A DNA stretch of 64,000 nt from Aphrocallistes beatrix (lineage: Eukaryota > Porifera > Hexactinellida > Sceptrulophora > Aphrocallistidae): NCBI GenBank assembly GCA_963281255.1, contig OY725495.1, positions 3,224,001 through 3,288,000 on the forward strand, written 5' to 3'. Below the pieces are notes generated by a model. It did no database searches, was not told where the DNA came from, and saw nothing but the letters and a program-made list of their open reading frames with translations. Of the stretch, positions 52,118 through 62,929 are shown piece by piece. Numbering within the stretch: the stretch's first letter is position 1; each line of letters begins with the position of its first letter. The position numbers and the translations under genes are program-made.

Positions 52118-52428
52118 TTTAATTTGAGTTCATTCGTAAATTATAAATTCTTCAAAGAAATTAAACTTATATAATTTTAAACTGAGCGCATACACTTGGC
52201 AACTAAACAATTAAAAGCTCATTCCAATGGAATTTGATAACGCAGCTGTACACATTATACTTCCTTTTTCGTAAAACTAAGTATGTAGTCATTATGACAA
52301 ACTCTTCTAGTTACATTCCTCAATACTACTTAGTAATTAGTTTACCAAGACAAAACAAAGGATAATTTACTGGATTTAATTGTAAAGTGATTTCAGTCTC
52401 TGTGAAATCAGACTATTATACATACATA

Positions 52429-52879
52429 CACTGCCTGGCCAAAAGTATTGGAACACCATATTGCTTGCATTATAAATAATACTAAAATGGGTCACTCTAT
52501 TGAAGCCAATTCATTAAACTCACGACAGCTACTGAAAATCTGATATCAAACTCGAAATCTACACACTCGAGTTACTCAGTTTCTATTCATCAATTATGCC
52601 TAAAGGGAATTAATATCGCTTGTGCCACCTTGATCCACTTGTTCCCATAATATATAATGGTGGTAAGTGGCACAAAGTGATACAGGTACTAGTAATTGCG
52701 CTTTGGAAAGGATTCTCTTTAGGAACCTTCTAGATTGATTGATTCGAGTGTGTATATTCCGAAATTAGATTTCTTTAACCCAGGTGGTTTTAATTGATTG
52801 GCGTCCATAGATAGACTCATTTTAGGATTACTTATGATGCAAAGCAATATGATGTTCCAATACTTTTTTTCAGGCAGTG
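52429..52879. mobile_element. Tc1-like miniature element, 451 bp
   Basis: The ends CACTGCCTGGCCAAAAGTAT and ttttttcaggcagtg are TA-flanked. The interior shares 'aagtggcacaaagtgatacag' with the array at 16092-17604. Confidence 0.8.
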
Positions 52880-53970
52880 TACTAGTTATCATTTTTTTTT
52901 TACAAAAAACAATATTTTCCAAGAATCAAGGATACAACTAAAAACTTGATTTTCCTAGAATTCTGGACGACTTAACTTTGCGATCGAGGCCCTAAATCTG
53001 AATGGAATAGAATGAACCAATCTCAAGAAGATGGTATCGTACTGTTAATTAAATAAAACTGAAAAAGGGAGAAAATATGTTATAACATTAAATTAGTCAA
53101 AATCTACTCTGAGCCCTGAGATTTTACACACCCGGGAAAGGTTGTTTCAATTCTTCTAGTCTTACACTACATTCTCTGCAACAACTAGCATGCCTACAGA
53201 CATCAAAATCAAAGTGATTGTAAAAACTATTCCAACTAGTACTAACTAGTCGATTCCAAATGATTCGAACTAGTAACAGTTGATAAATTCTAACTTGCGA
53301 CAACTTGAAATTATACTGATGCAACGCATCCTATTACCCGTGTGCTTCCTGTGTCCCAGGCTTGGAGTTAGGGATATCCGCCGTCTGGACCTCGAGGATT
53401 ATTCCAACACTTTTCATATGTTAATACGGATAACTCATTACTAGCCAATTATAGCATCAAAATGAGAATAGGATTCTACGTAGAGGAATACCTTATTTCA
53501 GCCAAGATATCTAGTTTTGGGTCTCAAAAAATCTGATGTATTCGGTTGGAGCGAATATTAGCCGGTCAATAGTCGATATTCGGTTGCCAACGGATATCAG
53601 CAGTACTTGGTATTTGGTTAGGGTAGCCGAATAATATCAGTATTAATTACCTAACAATACTTCCACTCCTGAAGGGAATTGCCTCCAAATGGTTCGAGAA
53701 AAGTTATTTCACCATACGGAGACGAATTAAACATTAAAGAAACATGGCTTCATTTAAATCTTAACATCTACATAACAAATATCATAATGAAAAAATTCAA
53801 ATGTATTAGCTCACAGAGTAATAACCTTGAAATTAAAGTCTATGTGCCTAATAATACTTGCATAGATATGATAGTACTATAGTACAGTTTAACTAATTCT
53901 AAAATACGAAGCAAGACTAATTATTTTTATCATTCGTTTGGTTTAAAGTGTATAATTCAACTGAAAAGTT
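52880..53970. other. Non-coding region upstream of the propeller-like gene
   Basis: 53535-53640 carries decayed ttcggt/accgaa words of the hAT-like family at 58904-59672. 53230-53290 repeats 'aactagt'. No gene was recognised. Bases 53890-53970 recur upstream of the relic at 62930. Confidence 0.4.
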
Positions 53971-54813
53971 ATGAATATATTCAAGAGATATGTACAGAAT
54001 GAAGAAAACAGAGCTATTGGAAAACATTTTTGCGACGCACTCGATTCGCAATATGTTTGTGTGGATCCCATAACACAAGATATCGCTGTGTTGAATCGAA
54101 CTTCCACTTTTAGTACTGAAGCAACGATCTACTCTTCAGCAGGGAAGAAAAAATACCAAATACCTTCCACAGAGAATTGGAGAATTATTGGAATGGCATT
54201 CACGGAGAATCTGATATACTTGTGTATTCGAAATCCGGAATATGGTTTATTGGTGTGCACTAGAGAAGGAGAGATTGTGACTAGTTGGTGCCCTAACGTA
54301 CCTAAATACTTATTTTCTCCTCGTGGTATAGGAGTAGATATAATCGGGAATATCTACTTTTGTCTTCATGGAAGTCCCATTTTAATGTTTCCACAAAATA
54401 CTGAGGAAGGAGTACAAAAGATAGGAAGTGGAATCCTGTATTCACCTATACAAATTAAGGTGATAAATGAAGACATTTTTGTTTCGGATTACTCATACAC
54501 TAGAATGAGCATGTATATTTTCAATAGTATGAACCAATGCCTCAAGAAGATGGAGTATTATACTGTTAAACATTTATGTCCAGCGTTTGATGTGGACAGA
54601 TTTGGAAACTTCATCATGTGCACATCAGATAGCATAGAAAAATGGGACTGCGAGGGAAAAGTTGATACTATTGACTGGAAGGATAACACTTTATTAAATG
54701 GCAAAATTTCATGCGTAGCAATTGATGACAGTCAAAGAATATTCTATGGTGTCACTCGCTATAGCACGACAAGTAAATATAATTGTATAATGGTATACTC
54801 AAGCAAGAGCTAA
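53971..54813 (+). CDS. Divergent beta-propeller (NHL-like) protein
   Basis: 280 residues. Blade-like units are visible (VCVDPITQDIAVLNRT, RGIGVDIIGNIYFCLHG, IQIKVINEDIFVSDYSYT, FDVDRFGNFIMCTSDS, ISCVAIDDSQRIFYGVT), the pattern of a hydrophobic 'G(I/V)xVD..GNIYV' strand pair, but typical NHL motifs are weak. No coiled coil, signal peptide or membrane helix. It is probably a fast-evolving relative of the NHL genes at 36742 and 50897. A truncated copy of its first ~35 codons plus 80 bases upstream lies at 62930-63180. Confidence 0.65.
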   Translation: MNIFKRYVQNEENRAIGKHFCDALDSQYVCVDPITQDIAVLNRTSTFSTEATIYSSAGKKKYQIPSTENWRIIGMAFTENLIYLCIRNPEYGLLVCTREGEIVTSWCPNVPKYLFSPRGIGVDIIGNIYFCLHGSPILMFPQNTEEGVQKIGSGILYSPIQIKVINEDIFVSDYSYTRMSMYIFNSMNQCLKKMEYYTVKHLCPAFDVDRFGNFIMCTSDSIEKWDCEGKVDTIDWKDNTLLNGKISCVAIDDSQRIFYGVTRYSTTSKYNCIMVYSSKS

Positions 54814-55442
54814 TTACGTATTTATGTGGTTTCTAATTATAGTTATGTTGGTGTATACATGTTATGTCGATTTTGTAAAATAGGAAATTGTGTTTTACAG
54901 GATGTCTGCCTATATTATGAGAATCTCGATTGATCTGACTCTGGTGACGTCAGAACCTTTTGTCAAAATAATTTGTAAACAAATGATGTATAAATGCACT
55001 GTATCAAGAACTTTCCTTAGATTATTAGTGACGGAAATGCGACACGTTGAGTCTTTTGATTTTCAATTTTAGGCGCCATTAATCTACCAACATGGAATTT
55101 AGATATATGGCTCTATTGATATTGAGTCGATCTTGAAACTTTTTATGTCAACGAGTAACTCATGATAGAACCAATCGAGTTTGACCTGTAGCGGTCGACT
55201 TCTGACTGTGGCTGGCCAATAACCACTTCGTTTTAGTATTTGGTCAGGGCATTTCCAATTGACGGACCATTTCCGAAAATACTATGTATAGATACCTTCT
55301 TTCTGTCTCATCCCCGAAATTCTAAATTTTTCGGGACGGTCCCGCTCGGTTTCGAATCATGTTCTAGCGTCACAGCCAGTATATAATGACTAAGTGCCTA
55401 CTTGACGGTGTGGTCTTTCCAATATATCTGTTCACCTCACTA
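54814..55442. other. Non-coding, nothing firm
   Basis: A 60-residue frame at 54890 shows no family features. 55290-55360 has 'tccgaaa...ttcgggacggtcccg' wording like the element at 7573, a probable relic. Confidence 0.3.
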
Positions 55443-55640
55443 TTAACCAGGGTTACAACCGAATAGTTGATTATTCGGTTTAACCAAATAATATTTGCAA
55501 ATAGTTGATATTTGGTTTGTAACCAAATATCATTAGTTGGTATTCGGTTGAGAACCAAATAATTTGGTCAACCAAATAATTAAGTCAGTCGAATAATTTG
55601 GTCAACCGAATATTTGGTATACTAAATTATTTGCATGCTT
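55443..55640. mobile_element. Decayed hAT-like element of accgaata/aaccaaata words
   Basis: It starts 'cagggttacaaccgaatagtt' and repeats 'aaccgaata', 'ggtattcggttgagaacc' and 'aaccaaataatttggt' in both directions. It resembles the right end of 58904-59672. The right limit is unclear. Confidence 0.5.
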
Positions 55641-55891
55641 TCCCAACACATTCACATGTTCTTACATGAAGTGGTCAGAACACAAATAAATCTAATAGGC
55701 GTACTTACTACTTGACTATATTTTTGTATAAATATTTAATAAACATAGCCTACTAGGCTATGGATTAATGGATTGAATTGAATATGGATCGACTGTGGAT
55801 AGGCTATGGATTGATATATTTTAAACCATCCCTCAGGTTTGAGTGTCCTCTCGCTGAGATTCTGGATATATGAGCTTTCATAGACGAGCAG

Positions 55892-56080
55892 GTGGATGTG
55901 GATGTGAAACCCTCGAATGAACAGCGAATTGACTACTCCAAAATATTCTCGCGAACAATTAATATACGAGGAAATGGAAATGGTGAGTTTCTATATCCTT
56001 CAAAGATGCATGTAAGTAATAGCGGACAACTCTATGTGATAAATAGAGATAATAGAATAGAGATAATAGTGTTGGACTAG
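55892..56080 (+). pseudogene. NHL-repeat gene fragment
   Basis: The frame reads RIDYSKIF followed by GNGNGEFLYPSKMHVSNSGQLYVINRDNRI, a clear first NHL blade after a linker like the one in 50897-52117 (SIDYSAFKP). It then stops. The rest of the propeller is missing. A pseudogene is more likely than a first exon, since no donor site follows in frame. Confidence 0.6.
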
Positions 56081-57230
56081 AGCTCCACCAGATTAGAGAG
56101 TTTCTGCTCCGGCCGGATCCAGTTATTCGGCTAGAGATTGCGCTGAAATATTTATCCTTCTCCACCAAGTCAATATACAGTGAAAGTCTATTCAGTAATA
56201 CATGGTTCGTTTACGAAAGAAAAACGCAGCTCTCCTCTCCCAGAAAATGGGAACGATTGATATTTATTTAGAAGGGCCTCTCATTAATTAATAAAAATAA
56301 TTAGTTGACGCTGTGGAATAGCGCCTAACTATATTCGATGTGCCTAATTACTTGTTTAATCATATTCTTAGGTCAGATACCTCTGATTAGAATCGGATAT
56401 TCGGTACAGGTCTAATCTAGACATAAATTTTAGTTAATTTTAATGGGGGCGAAACTAGGGTTACCCGTGGGTTTCCCTTGGCTCCCTTGGACTACCTTAG
56501 CTCATCGCCAGACAGTAAGTAATCCCGGATCGATCGTGTACCACGCCAGTCCAGTCCTGCGAAAACAGTCAGATTTTTAGTAATAGGATCTCTTCATATT
56601 GCAGTCATGAGGTTAATTTTATGTCAAATATTTCAGACAGTGCCACCAGGGACCACTTACAGTAGATATTGGATATAGTTATAATTTGATCAAAAGTTCC
56701 GTGTCCTTGGAACTATCACTATATCCAATATCTACTGTATTACCATCATGTGTAGTAATTACCTAGACGCACTAATGACTACTTTCAAAATTGTGATGGA
56801 ATAATTGATTTGAATTCTTCTAAACTCGAATGCAATATAATTCAAATGTAAATTCAGATATAGAGTATTTCTTACAGATTGGAAAAATTACCCTTCAGGA
56901 ATAGACACATTTAATACTAATTGAATGATAATTTTGTCCGAGTAGAGAACGTATAGCATTCTTAAAGAATACTTGTAGATATGCATGTGAGTAGACTCAG
57001 CAGAGCATAAGTATGATTGACAAAAGACTGCAGGTTGGGAATTTTTGGAAAATTACTCTTCAAATTGGGGGGAGGCTTTTTGGTATATAATATCAAATTC
57101 CAATCTTCTTGGCAGTATATTTTCACAATCACCAAATATTTTGACCCCACTAGCCTAGTTTAACCTTGATAAATGAATAAGTCAAACATTTCCCGATTAA
57201 CAAGGAAATTATTAATAAATTGTTTACACA
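56081..57230. other. Non-coding region with a 78-bp miniature element
   Basis: 56660-56737 is a TA-flanked element with perfect 19-bp ends (CAGTAGATATTGGATATAG). 56740-56945 looks like the remains of a Tc1-like element (ends 'ttttgtccgagtag'). No gene was recognised. Confidence 0.45.
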
Positions 57231-57324
57231 TCTTATATATTAAAATGCTAGGAGTTTTTTGTGTTTGTTTGTTCGAATTGATTGAAGAATTGGCGAGTCG
57301 TAGAGATATGAAAATTGGCATGTA

Positions 57325-58092
57325 CAGGGTGGTCCACGGGAAGCTCCCTAATTTATTTTTGTAATAACTTTTGCCCTGATTACTTAATTCGAGTGGGCCA
57401 CCACTCGTTTTAAAGCTAAGGCCAGCTGAACTTGTTCTGTTCTAGCATAAATATTAGCAGGAAGTCATGGCAAGGCTGACACTGAAGGTAGAAGTGGCGC
57501 TAGTTTCCTGGTATTATGAAAACAATAAAAGCATTATTTCAGCACAAAGTGCTTATCGGAGGAAATATGGGACAACGAAGGCTCCAGATCCCAAAACCAT
57601 CCGAAACATTGTCAAGAACTTTGAGGAAAATGGCTCAGTAGGTGATAAAAAGAGGTTAGGACCTGAACTAACAGTTGGGACCCCCAAAAACATTGAAAAA
57701 ATCGGAAAAAATTGGAGGACTCGCCGAAAAGATCGCAGAGACGGCTCTCAAGAGAGACCAAAATACCTAAAACTACTATCAGAGGAATAATCAGAGATGA
57801 ACTGAAGTTGTTCCCATATTAAAAAAAAATATTACAAACACAGACACACCAAAATAAACAACAGAGACTAGATTATGCTTTGATGCTGTCAGAAAAGAGC
57901 GAGAATAATGAAATTATCACCAAAAAAGGAGGATGGATAGAACACATAATGAATAACTAAAAACTTAACTGGTATTGAAAAACAAAATCGATAACCCTTA
58001 TCTATTTATATCTTTTCAGAAGATTAATTTTGCTTTTTTAGTTTTCAAATGAGAATATAACGAAATCAGGGAGTTTCCCGCGGACCACCGTG
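57325..58092 (+). mobile_element. Mariner-like element with transposase remnant
   Basis: The ends CAGGGTGGTCCACGGGAAGC and cccgcggaccaccgtg are flanked by TA. The uninterrupted sequence 'catgtaggtgtcaaatga', seen in other Helitron copies, proves the insertion. It is internally deleted (768 bp). Confidence 0.8.
57467..57790 (+). pseudogene. Truncated mariner-type transposase (HTH part)
   Basis: 107 residues. LKVEVALVSWYYENNKSI...AYRRKYGTTKAPDPKTIRNI...FEENGSVGDK is the DUF4817-type helix-turn-helix region of mariner/Tc transposases. The linker to the second HTH follows in a scrambled frame, and the DDE catalytic domain is absent, so it cannot transpose on its own. Confidence 0.75.
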
Positions 58093-58274
58093 TAGGTGTC
58101 AAATGATATTACTACGATTAAGTTCTAAGATCTAAGCGAAATTTTCACACCTCTACAAAAAAAATGGAAAAATTTTTCACACCATTTCTATACAAAATGC
58201 ATACTTGTAGTATATGACTACACCATCACAATAGAAATCATTGTACGGCACTACAATATAATGTCATTGTTATT

Positions 58275-58882
58275 GAGGCGCATGCATTTGTTCGACAAAA
58301 TAAATTTGCATCTGTCCAACTGCGAAAGCTCTAGTATGCATTTTTCGACAAAATATAGTTATGACTAATATGCATTTGTCCCTTTGAAACAGTATCATGA
58401 TATAAGAATGGAAAAAATGTTGAAAATAAATGCAGGAAAGACATGAAGCTAAAAGATGAAGCACCTGCATTTGTCCGACTCTAAATGTTGGCATTTGTCC
58501 GACTACTTCTTAATTCTTTTCCTATCATACCTTCTACCCAGTCGCTGAAAAAGGCCTAATTTGCAGTAAGAATAACACCTAAAATGCCACACATTACCCC
58601 CTCACGAAATAAAATGCTACTATCACGCTCAATTGGACACTATTTCAAACCTAAAATGCCCCCTTACACCAAGTTCCTATACATGCCACTCACCAAAATA
58701 CTCACTTTCGCTCCCCCTCCTAATTTTAAGTTGTCGGACAAATGCCAACATACATAGTCGGACAAATCCATACTAGAGCTGTTGGACAAATGCATAATAG
58801 ATTCAAACATATTTTGTCGGACAAAAGCACACTATTGTCGGACAAATGCATACCAGAGCTGTCGGACAGATGCAGCGTGCCC
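58275..58882. mobile_element. Foldback element of gcatttgtccgac words (MULE-like)
   Basis: The ends GAGGCGCATGCATTTGTTCG and cggacagatgcagcgtgccc are flanked by a perfect 9-bp duplication ATTGTTATT (58266-58274, 58883-58891). The related Helitron copy at 1950-1965 shows the uninterrupted site (attattaataatactt). About five words on the left and six inverted on the right surround 'aatgcc..ccctta' sequence. Confidence 0.8.
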
Positions 58883-58903
58883 ATTGTTATTAATACTTCA
58901 AAG

Positions 58904-59672
58904 CATGGTTGAAACCGATTGAACTGAATATCAGTATACATGAATAGTTCCATAACCGAATACGAATACTGATAATATTCGGGTACTTCATAAATATTAA
59001 TACTGCGCGGCTGAAATAAAAAATCTTTAATAGAGGACTGTGAATTGTTATAGTACTGTATATGTCAGAGTTGCACGCGGGCCTTGCGGGCCAAATATAA
59101 TAGTTTGCGGGCTCCGCGGGCAGGAAATCTTGGTAGGGCTCCCCGCGATGGCAACCGAGACGATGTTTTTAACTATCACGAGGTACCAATTAAGGAATAC
59201 TTACGTAAATGGAACTTTGTTAGTTTCCACTTATTTGTGTTTGCAGAAACTCACTCCCATAAAAGGATTCCCTAAGTGTCTCTCTATAGTTAATAACTTA
59301 CAAAGTGGGCCAAAAATATTTATGCGGGCTTCTTGCGGGCCTAAAATTTAGCTGCGGGCCGGGTAGACATAAAATTACGGGCCGCGGTTACAAATTTCGG
59401 CCCGCGTGCAACCCTGGTATATGTTGACCTATTTTACAGATAGTGACTGGATATGATAGGTAAATATGTTAGAAAATAAATTATAACCAAGGTTGAAAAC
59501 GATTGAACTGGATATAAATATTCATGAATATTCCCAAGAGAATACGAATACTGATGATATTCGGTTAATTCAGCCGATACGAATACTGATATTCGGCTCC
59601 CAACTGAATATAAACTATTTTCCAAATAGTATTTAGTCGAACCGAATATTGAACTATTCGGTTGCAACCTTG
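58904..59672. mobile_element. hAT-like element of accgaatat words
   Basis: The ends CATGGTTGAAACCG and cggttgcaaccttg are flanked by the 8-bp duplication CTTCAAAG (58896-58903, 59673-59680). A second, apparently complete unit (59488-59672) lies inside the right part, and a different hAT element (59066-59416) is inserted in the middle. Confidence 0.7.
59066..59416. mobile_element. hAT miniature element with gcgggcc words
   Basis: The ends CAGAGTTGCACGCGGGCC and ggcccgcgtgcaaccctg are flanked by a perfect 8-bp duplication GTATATGT (59058-59065, 59417-59424). The words ttgcgggcc / gcgggct are repeated in both flanks of a plain AT centre. Confidence 0.85.
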
Positions 59673-59984
59673 CTTCAAAGCCACAATTTATGTTTGATAT
59701 CTTACATGTATCATAGTGTAAGCAATAAAAATATTATGTGCATATTTTCACACCATTTGACGAATTTAGAAAAATTTGCTAGAGACTAGCTTCTTGCAAC
59801 GGGGTGACATGGGTTTTGAGGGGTGTAGATTTTGAATATCATATTTTTAGGTCTATGTGATTAATTATTTGTTTACTTTTATTTAGATTAGATACATAAA
59901 GTGAACAAATCTCAAAATATGCTAGAAACTTGCTTACAACGGTTGACAGGGGGTTTTGGGGGGTATAGATTTCGTATAGGAGTA

Positions 59985-60944
59985 GAGCAGTGTCTATCTG
60001 TCTGTCTGACACGAGAGGGGGAATATAGTAAGGTGTGCCGTAGATGTAGTTGAAGAGACAGGGACCATAGAACAGCACCACTGCGAAAAGGAAGAGATAA
60101 TTAATTATAAAATCGACAACAATGAATATGAACGTCCCAGTCCCATACAGCACATCACCACTGCGAACTGGCGGCAGTTCTTAACAGATTCTTTGACCAA
60201 GTAAGGTTTACGCATGCTGAACTCTCTGGTGCACCACTTCAGCGTCTGATAGAACCTGAGGGAGAATTTGCACCATACAAGGAAGAAGGCCAGCTCTACC
60301 AGAGGTTCAACGAGCTTAGCGAATAGAATGAGTTGAGGGACCGTCCCAACGATGACGAGAAAAAGAGACAAGATGGATGTGAATGAGAGGAAACGACGAA
60401 TGAACGTGAACGGGTTCAAGGGAATGGAATGGAATAAAATGTGCAGGTAATGCATGAGGCAGGTGATGAATGCTAGAGAGAACAGCAACCCAACCTCTCC
60501 CAATGCAGTTAAGAAAGCTTTGAGAGGATTCTCAACGATAATGTTAATGTCGTAGAAATGTGCACCTATCAACTCTATGGAGCATTGAGGTAGCATAGGT
60601 CTGATCCAGTACAAGTGCTCGGGTGGTAGTAATGAGCCTATCCAATATAATTGTAGGTAACCACATTCAGTTATGTTTATAAGCAGCAAGAACACGTATT
60701 TCACCATGTCACACTTGTACTTCCTCGCAGAATCGGGATTTCCTTCAAGTAAATGTATCTTACGCAACCTGAAACAAGTCACTATCTCGTTGAGGAAATA
60801 CACGACCCATAGCAAAGTCAATGATATGAACACGATGTCCAATGAAATGCCAGCATATTTTTGAATCTTGATAAAAATAGATACTGTGTTGTAATTCACC
60901 TCCATGTTAAGTCTTTGATTTAGTGTATCTGCGTCACTATTCAT
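59985..60944 (-). pseudogene. 7TM subtype A copy 3, truncated and frameshifted
   Basis: The frame is open from the conserved start (MNSDADTLNQRLNMEVNY) through TM5 and into TM6. A one-base loss near 60140 (tatgggactgggac against tatgggtctagggac in copy 1) ends the frame. The rest of TM6 and the following loop are readable in the next frame (GPCLFNYIYGTPYY). A 2-base loss comes next, and the sequence stops at 59985 where Helitron sequence joins. TM7 and the tail are lost. Confidence 0.85.
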
Positions 60945-61099
60945 CTATTTATATACACATGCTCTCACCAAATGTCTTACACATGAATATTTACAATGCA
61001 ATAATTGTAATCAAAACGAGTGAAATAAAATGTCGGTCGACAGACCGATAGTGCAGCTCCAGGAAGTGACTCGAAGGAATATGAAATGTAAATATCGGA

Positions 61100-61870
61100 A
61101 TACGTCGGGAAATACTCATTTTAGGGCATTCTAGTGTGAAATTTGGAATCTACATATTAAACTATCCTATATTAGCCGTTGAGAGCTCCCTTTTAGCTCA
61201 AAATAAGATTTTTTTCCAAAAGGTGTGAAAATATGTATATAGACATATGTTAGCAACTCATAAAATACTTAGGTTACCACTTTCTAAGTACGAAAATAAG
61301 AATCTACATATTAAAATATCCTATATTAGCCGTTGAGAACTCGCTTTTAGCTCAAAATAAGATTTTTTTCCAAAAGGTGTGAAAATATGTATATATACAT
61401 ATGTTAGGAACTCATAAAATACTTAGGATATCACTTTCTAAGTACGAAAATTGGAATCTACATATTAAAATACCCATATTAGCCGTTGAGAACTCGCTTT
61501 TAGCACAAAATAAGATTTTTTCCAAAAGGTGTGAAAATATGTATATAGACATATGTTAGCAACTCATAAAATACTTAGGTTACCACTTTCTAAGTACGAA
61601 AATTGGAATCTACATATTAAAATACCCCATATTAGCCGTTGAGAACTCGCTTTTAGCACAAAATAAGATTTTTTCCAAAAGGTGTGAAAATATGTATATA
61701 GACATATGTTAGGAACTCATAAATACTTAGATTCCCACTTTCTAAGTACGAAAATTGGAATCTACATATAAAAATATCCTATATTAGCCATTGCAAACTC
61801 GCTTTTAGCTCAAAATAAAACTTTTTTTAAAAGGTGTGAAAATATGTATATATACATATGTTAAAAACTC
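61100..61870. repeat. Five ~152-bp tandem repeats
   Basis: Each unit has 'aactcataaaatacttagg', 'tctacatattaaaata', 'attagccgttgagaactcgc' and 'aaaggtgtgaaaatatgtat'. Unit starts lie near 61254, 61409, 61561, 61714 and 61865, with a diverged sixth unit to ~62030. A single related unit occurs in the Helitron-like copy near 1745-1860. Confidence 0.85.
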
Positions 61871-62139
61871 GTCAAATATTCATATTATTACTTTCAAAAT
61901 GCAAAAATCGGTCCTACATGGTGAAATACCCTACATTTGTCGTTGAGATCTTACTTATATCTTTAAGCAAAGCTTTGCAGTGGGAGGTGTTAAAATATGA
62001 ATATATACTCATAAAAACCGGAAGTGATGAGATTTTGCGAAAAAGAGTCGACGGTGCACATCTACACCATAAAGAGATCCTACATGCGAAATTTGGTAAA
62101 ATTCGGACTGTTAGATTTCGCAGTAGCGCGCGTACGGAC

Positions 62140-62276
62140 ATATATACATACATACATACATACATACATACATACATACATACATACATACATACATACA
62201 TACATACATACATACATACATACATACATACATACATACATACATACATACATACATACATACATACATACATACG
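62140..62276. repeat. (ATAC)n microsatellite, ~33 units
   Basis: Pure tetranucleotide repeat. Open frames across it (IHTY/YVCM repeats) are artefacts of the repeat. Confidence 0.97.
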
Positions 62277-62455
62277 GACGGACGAGATACTCCGTCCATG
62301 CCATAAGGGCATCTCCCTATAGGAGCTGCACTAAAAATACAAATAGGCAATATTCTAGATATATATGAAAGTATCAAGATATACTAATACAATAGTACTT
62401 ACAGTCTAAATGCCATGAATAACTACGCACGTGCTGTGTTTTATCAGAACTGGAA

Positions 62456-62645
62456 AGGGTTTAAATTACAACTAAGCTGTAAACAATTGTAAGATGTTAA
62501 TACTTACAAATATTATTTGAGGTTTTGCTGTGTGAACTACAATTATCATTATCAAATGAACAGAATATTCGAATATTGAATAATCTAACATTCCATCAAT
62601 GAGATCTTGTTAACTAATGAAGCGAATTTGATATTTCGAGTAGCT
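62456..62645. repeat. Displaced upstream region of 7TM copy 3
   Basis: Matches 15665-15850 upstream of copy 1 (aagctgtaaacaattg, ggttttgctgtgt, gatatttcgagtagcttgactct). It was separated from its gene by the element at 61035-62335. Confidence 0.7.
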
Positions 62646-62674
62646 TGACTCTATGAATATCAAATTAATCGTTA

Positions 62675-62870
62675 CAAGCGTGCTTCGCTTGCTTGCGCTG
62701 CACGGCTGGCGGGCACAAAGTGTCCGCTAGAGGCGTCCTTTGGACGCCTAGGCACATTGATTAATTATAAGGTAGATGAAATGTCTTAATACGTCTGTTT
62801 TACTGTTGTGATCGATATCACTTGAAAAATCAAATTTTTGATGCGTAATGATGACGTCATAACACAGTAT
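62675..62870 (-). mobile_element. Truncated Helitron-like element, subfamily 1
   Basis: Terminal hairpin caagcgtgcttcgcttg after an A, GC-rich hairpins (gggcac aaa gtgtcc; gcgtcc/ggacgc), then the body to the TGACGTCA site at ~62853, where it stops. Confidence 0.7.
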
Positions 62871-62929
62871 TAACCTTGAAATGAATAGTCTAATGTGCTT
62901 AATATACTTTCATAGATATGCTAGTATAG

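Larger units (their letters stand above)
57231..59984 (+). mobile_element. Helitron-like element (subfamily 2) hosting nested insertions
   Basis: It starts TCTTATATATTAAAATGC after an A, followed by the (gttt)n and 'aattgattgaagaattggcga' blocks of the subfamily. The body continues at 58093-58274, 58883-58903 and 59673-59984 between insertions: mariner at 57325, MULE-like foldback at 58275, hAT-like at 58904. The 3' hairpin is missing; the sequence ends abruptly at 59984, where the 7TM copy begins. Alignment to 1740-2195 confirms the interrupted order. Confidence 0.65.
61035..62335. mobile_element. Helentron/HINE-like element
   Basis: Subterminal inverted repeats AGTGCAGCTCC (61050-61060) and GGAGCTGCACT (62322-62332) frame a block of ~152-bp tandem repeats, an (ATAC)n microsatellite and, at the right end, hairpins (atgcc/ggcat, ctcc/ggag). 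That layout is known from Helentron-associated elements such as Drosophila INE-1 types. It interrupts the upstream region of 7TM copy 3: homology to the 15.45-15.9 kb region stops at ~61022 and resumes at ~62456. Confidence 0.6.

Noticed and set aside
62024..62377. Open frames with IHTY or YVCM repeats
   Set aside because: They are readings of the (ATAC)n microsatellite on both strands and carry no other coding signal.
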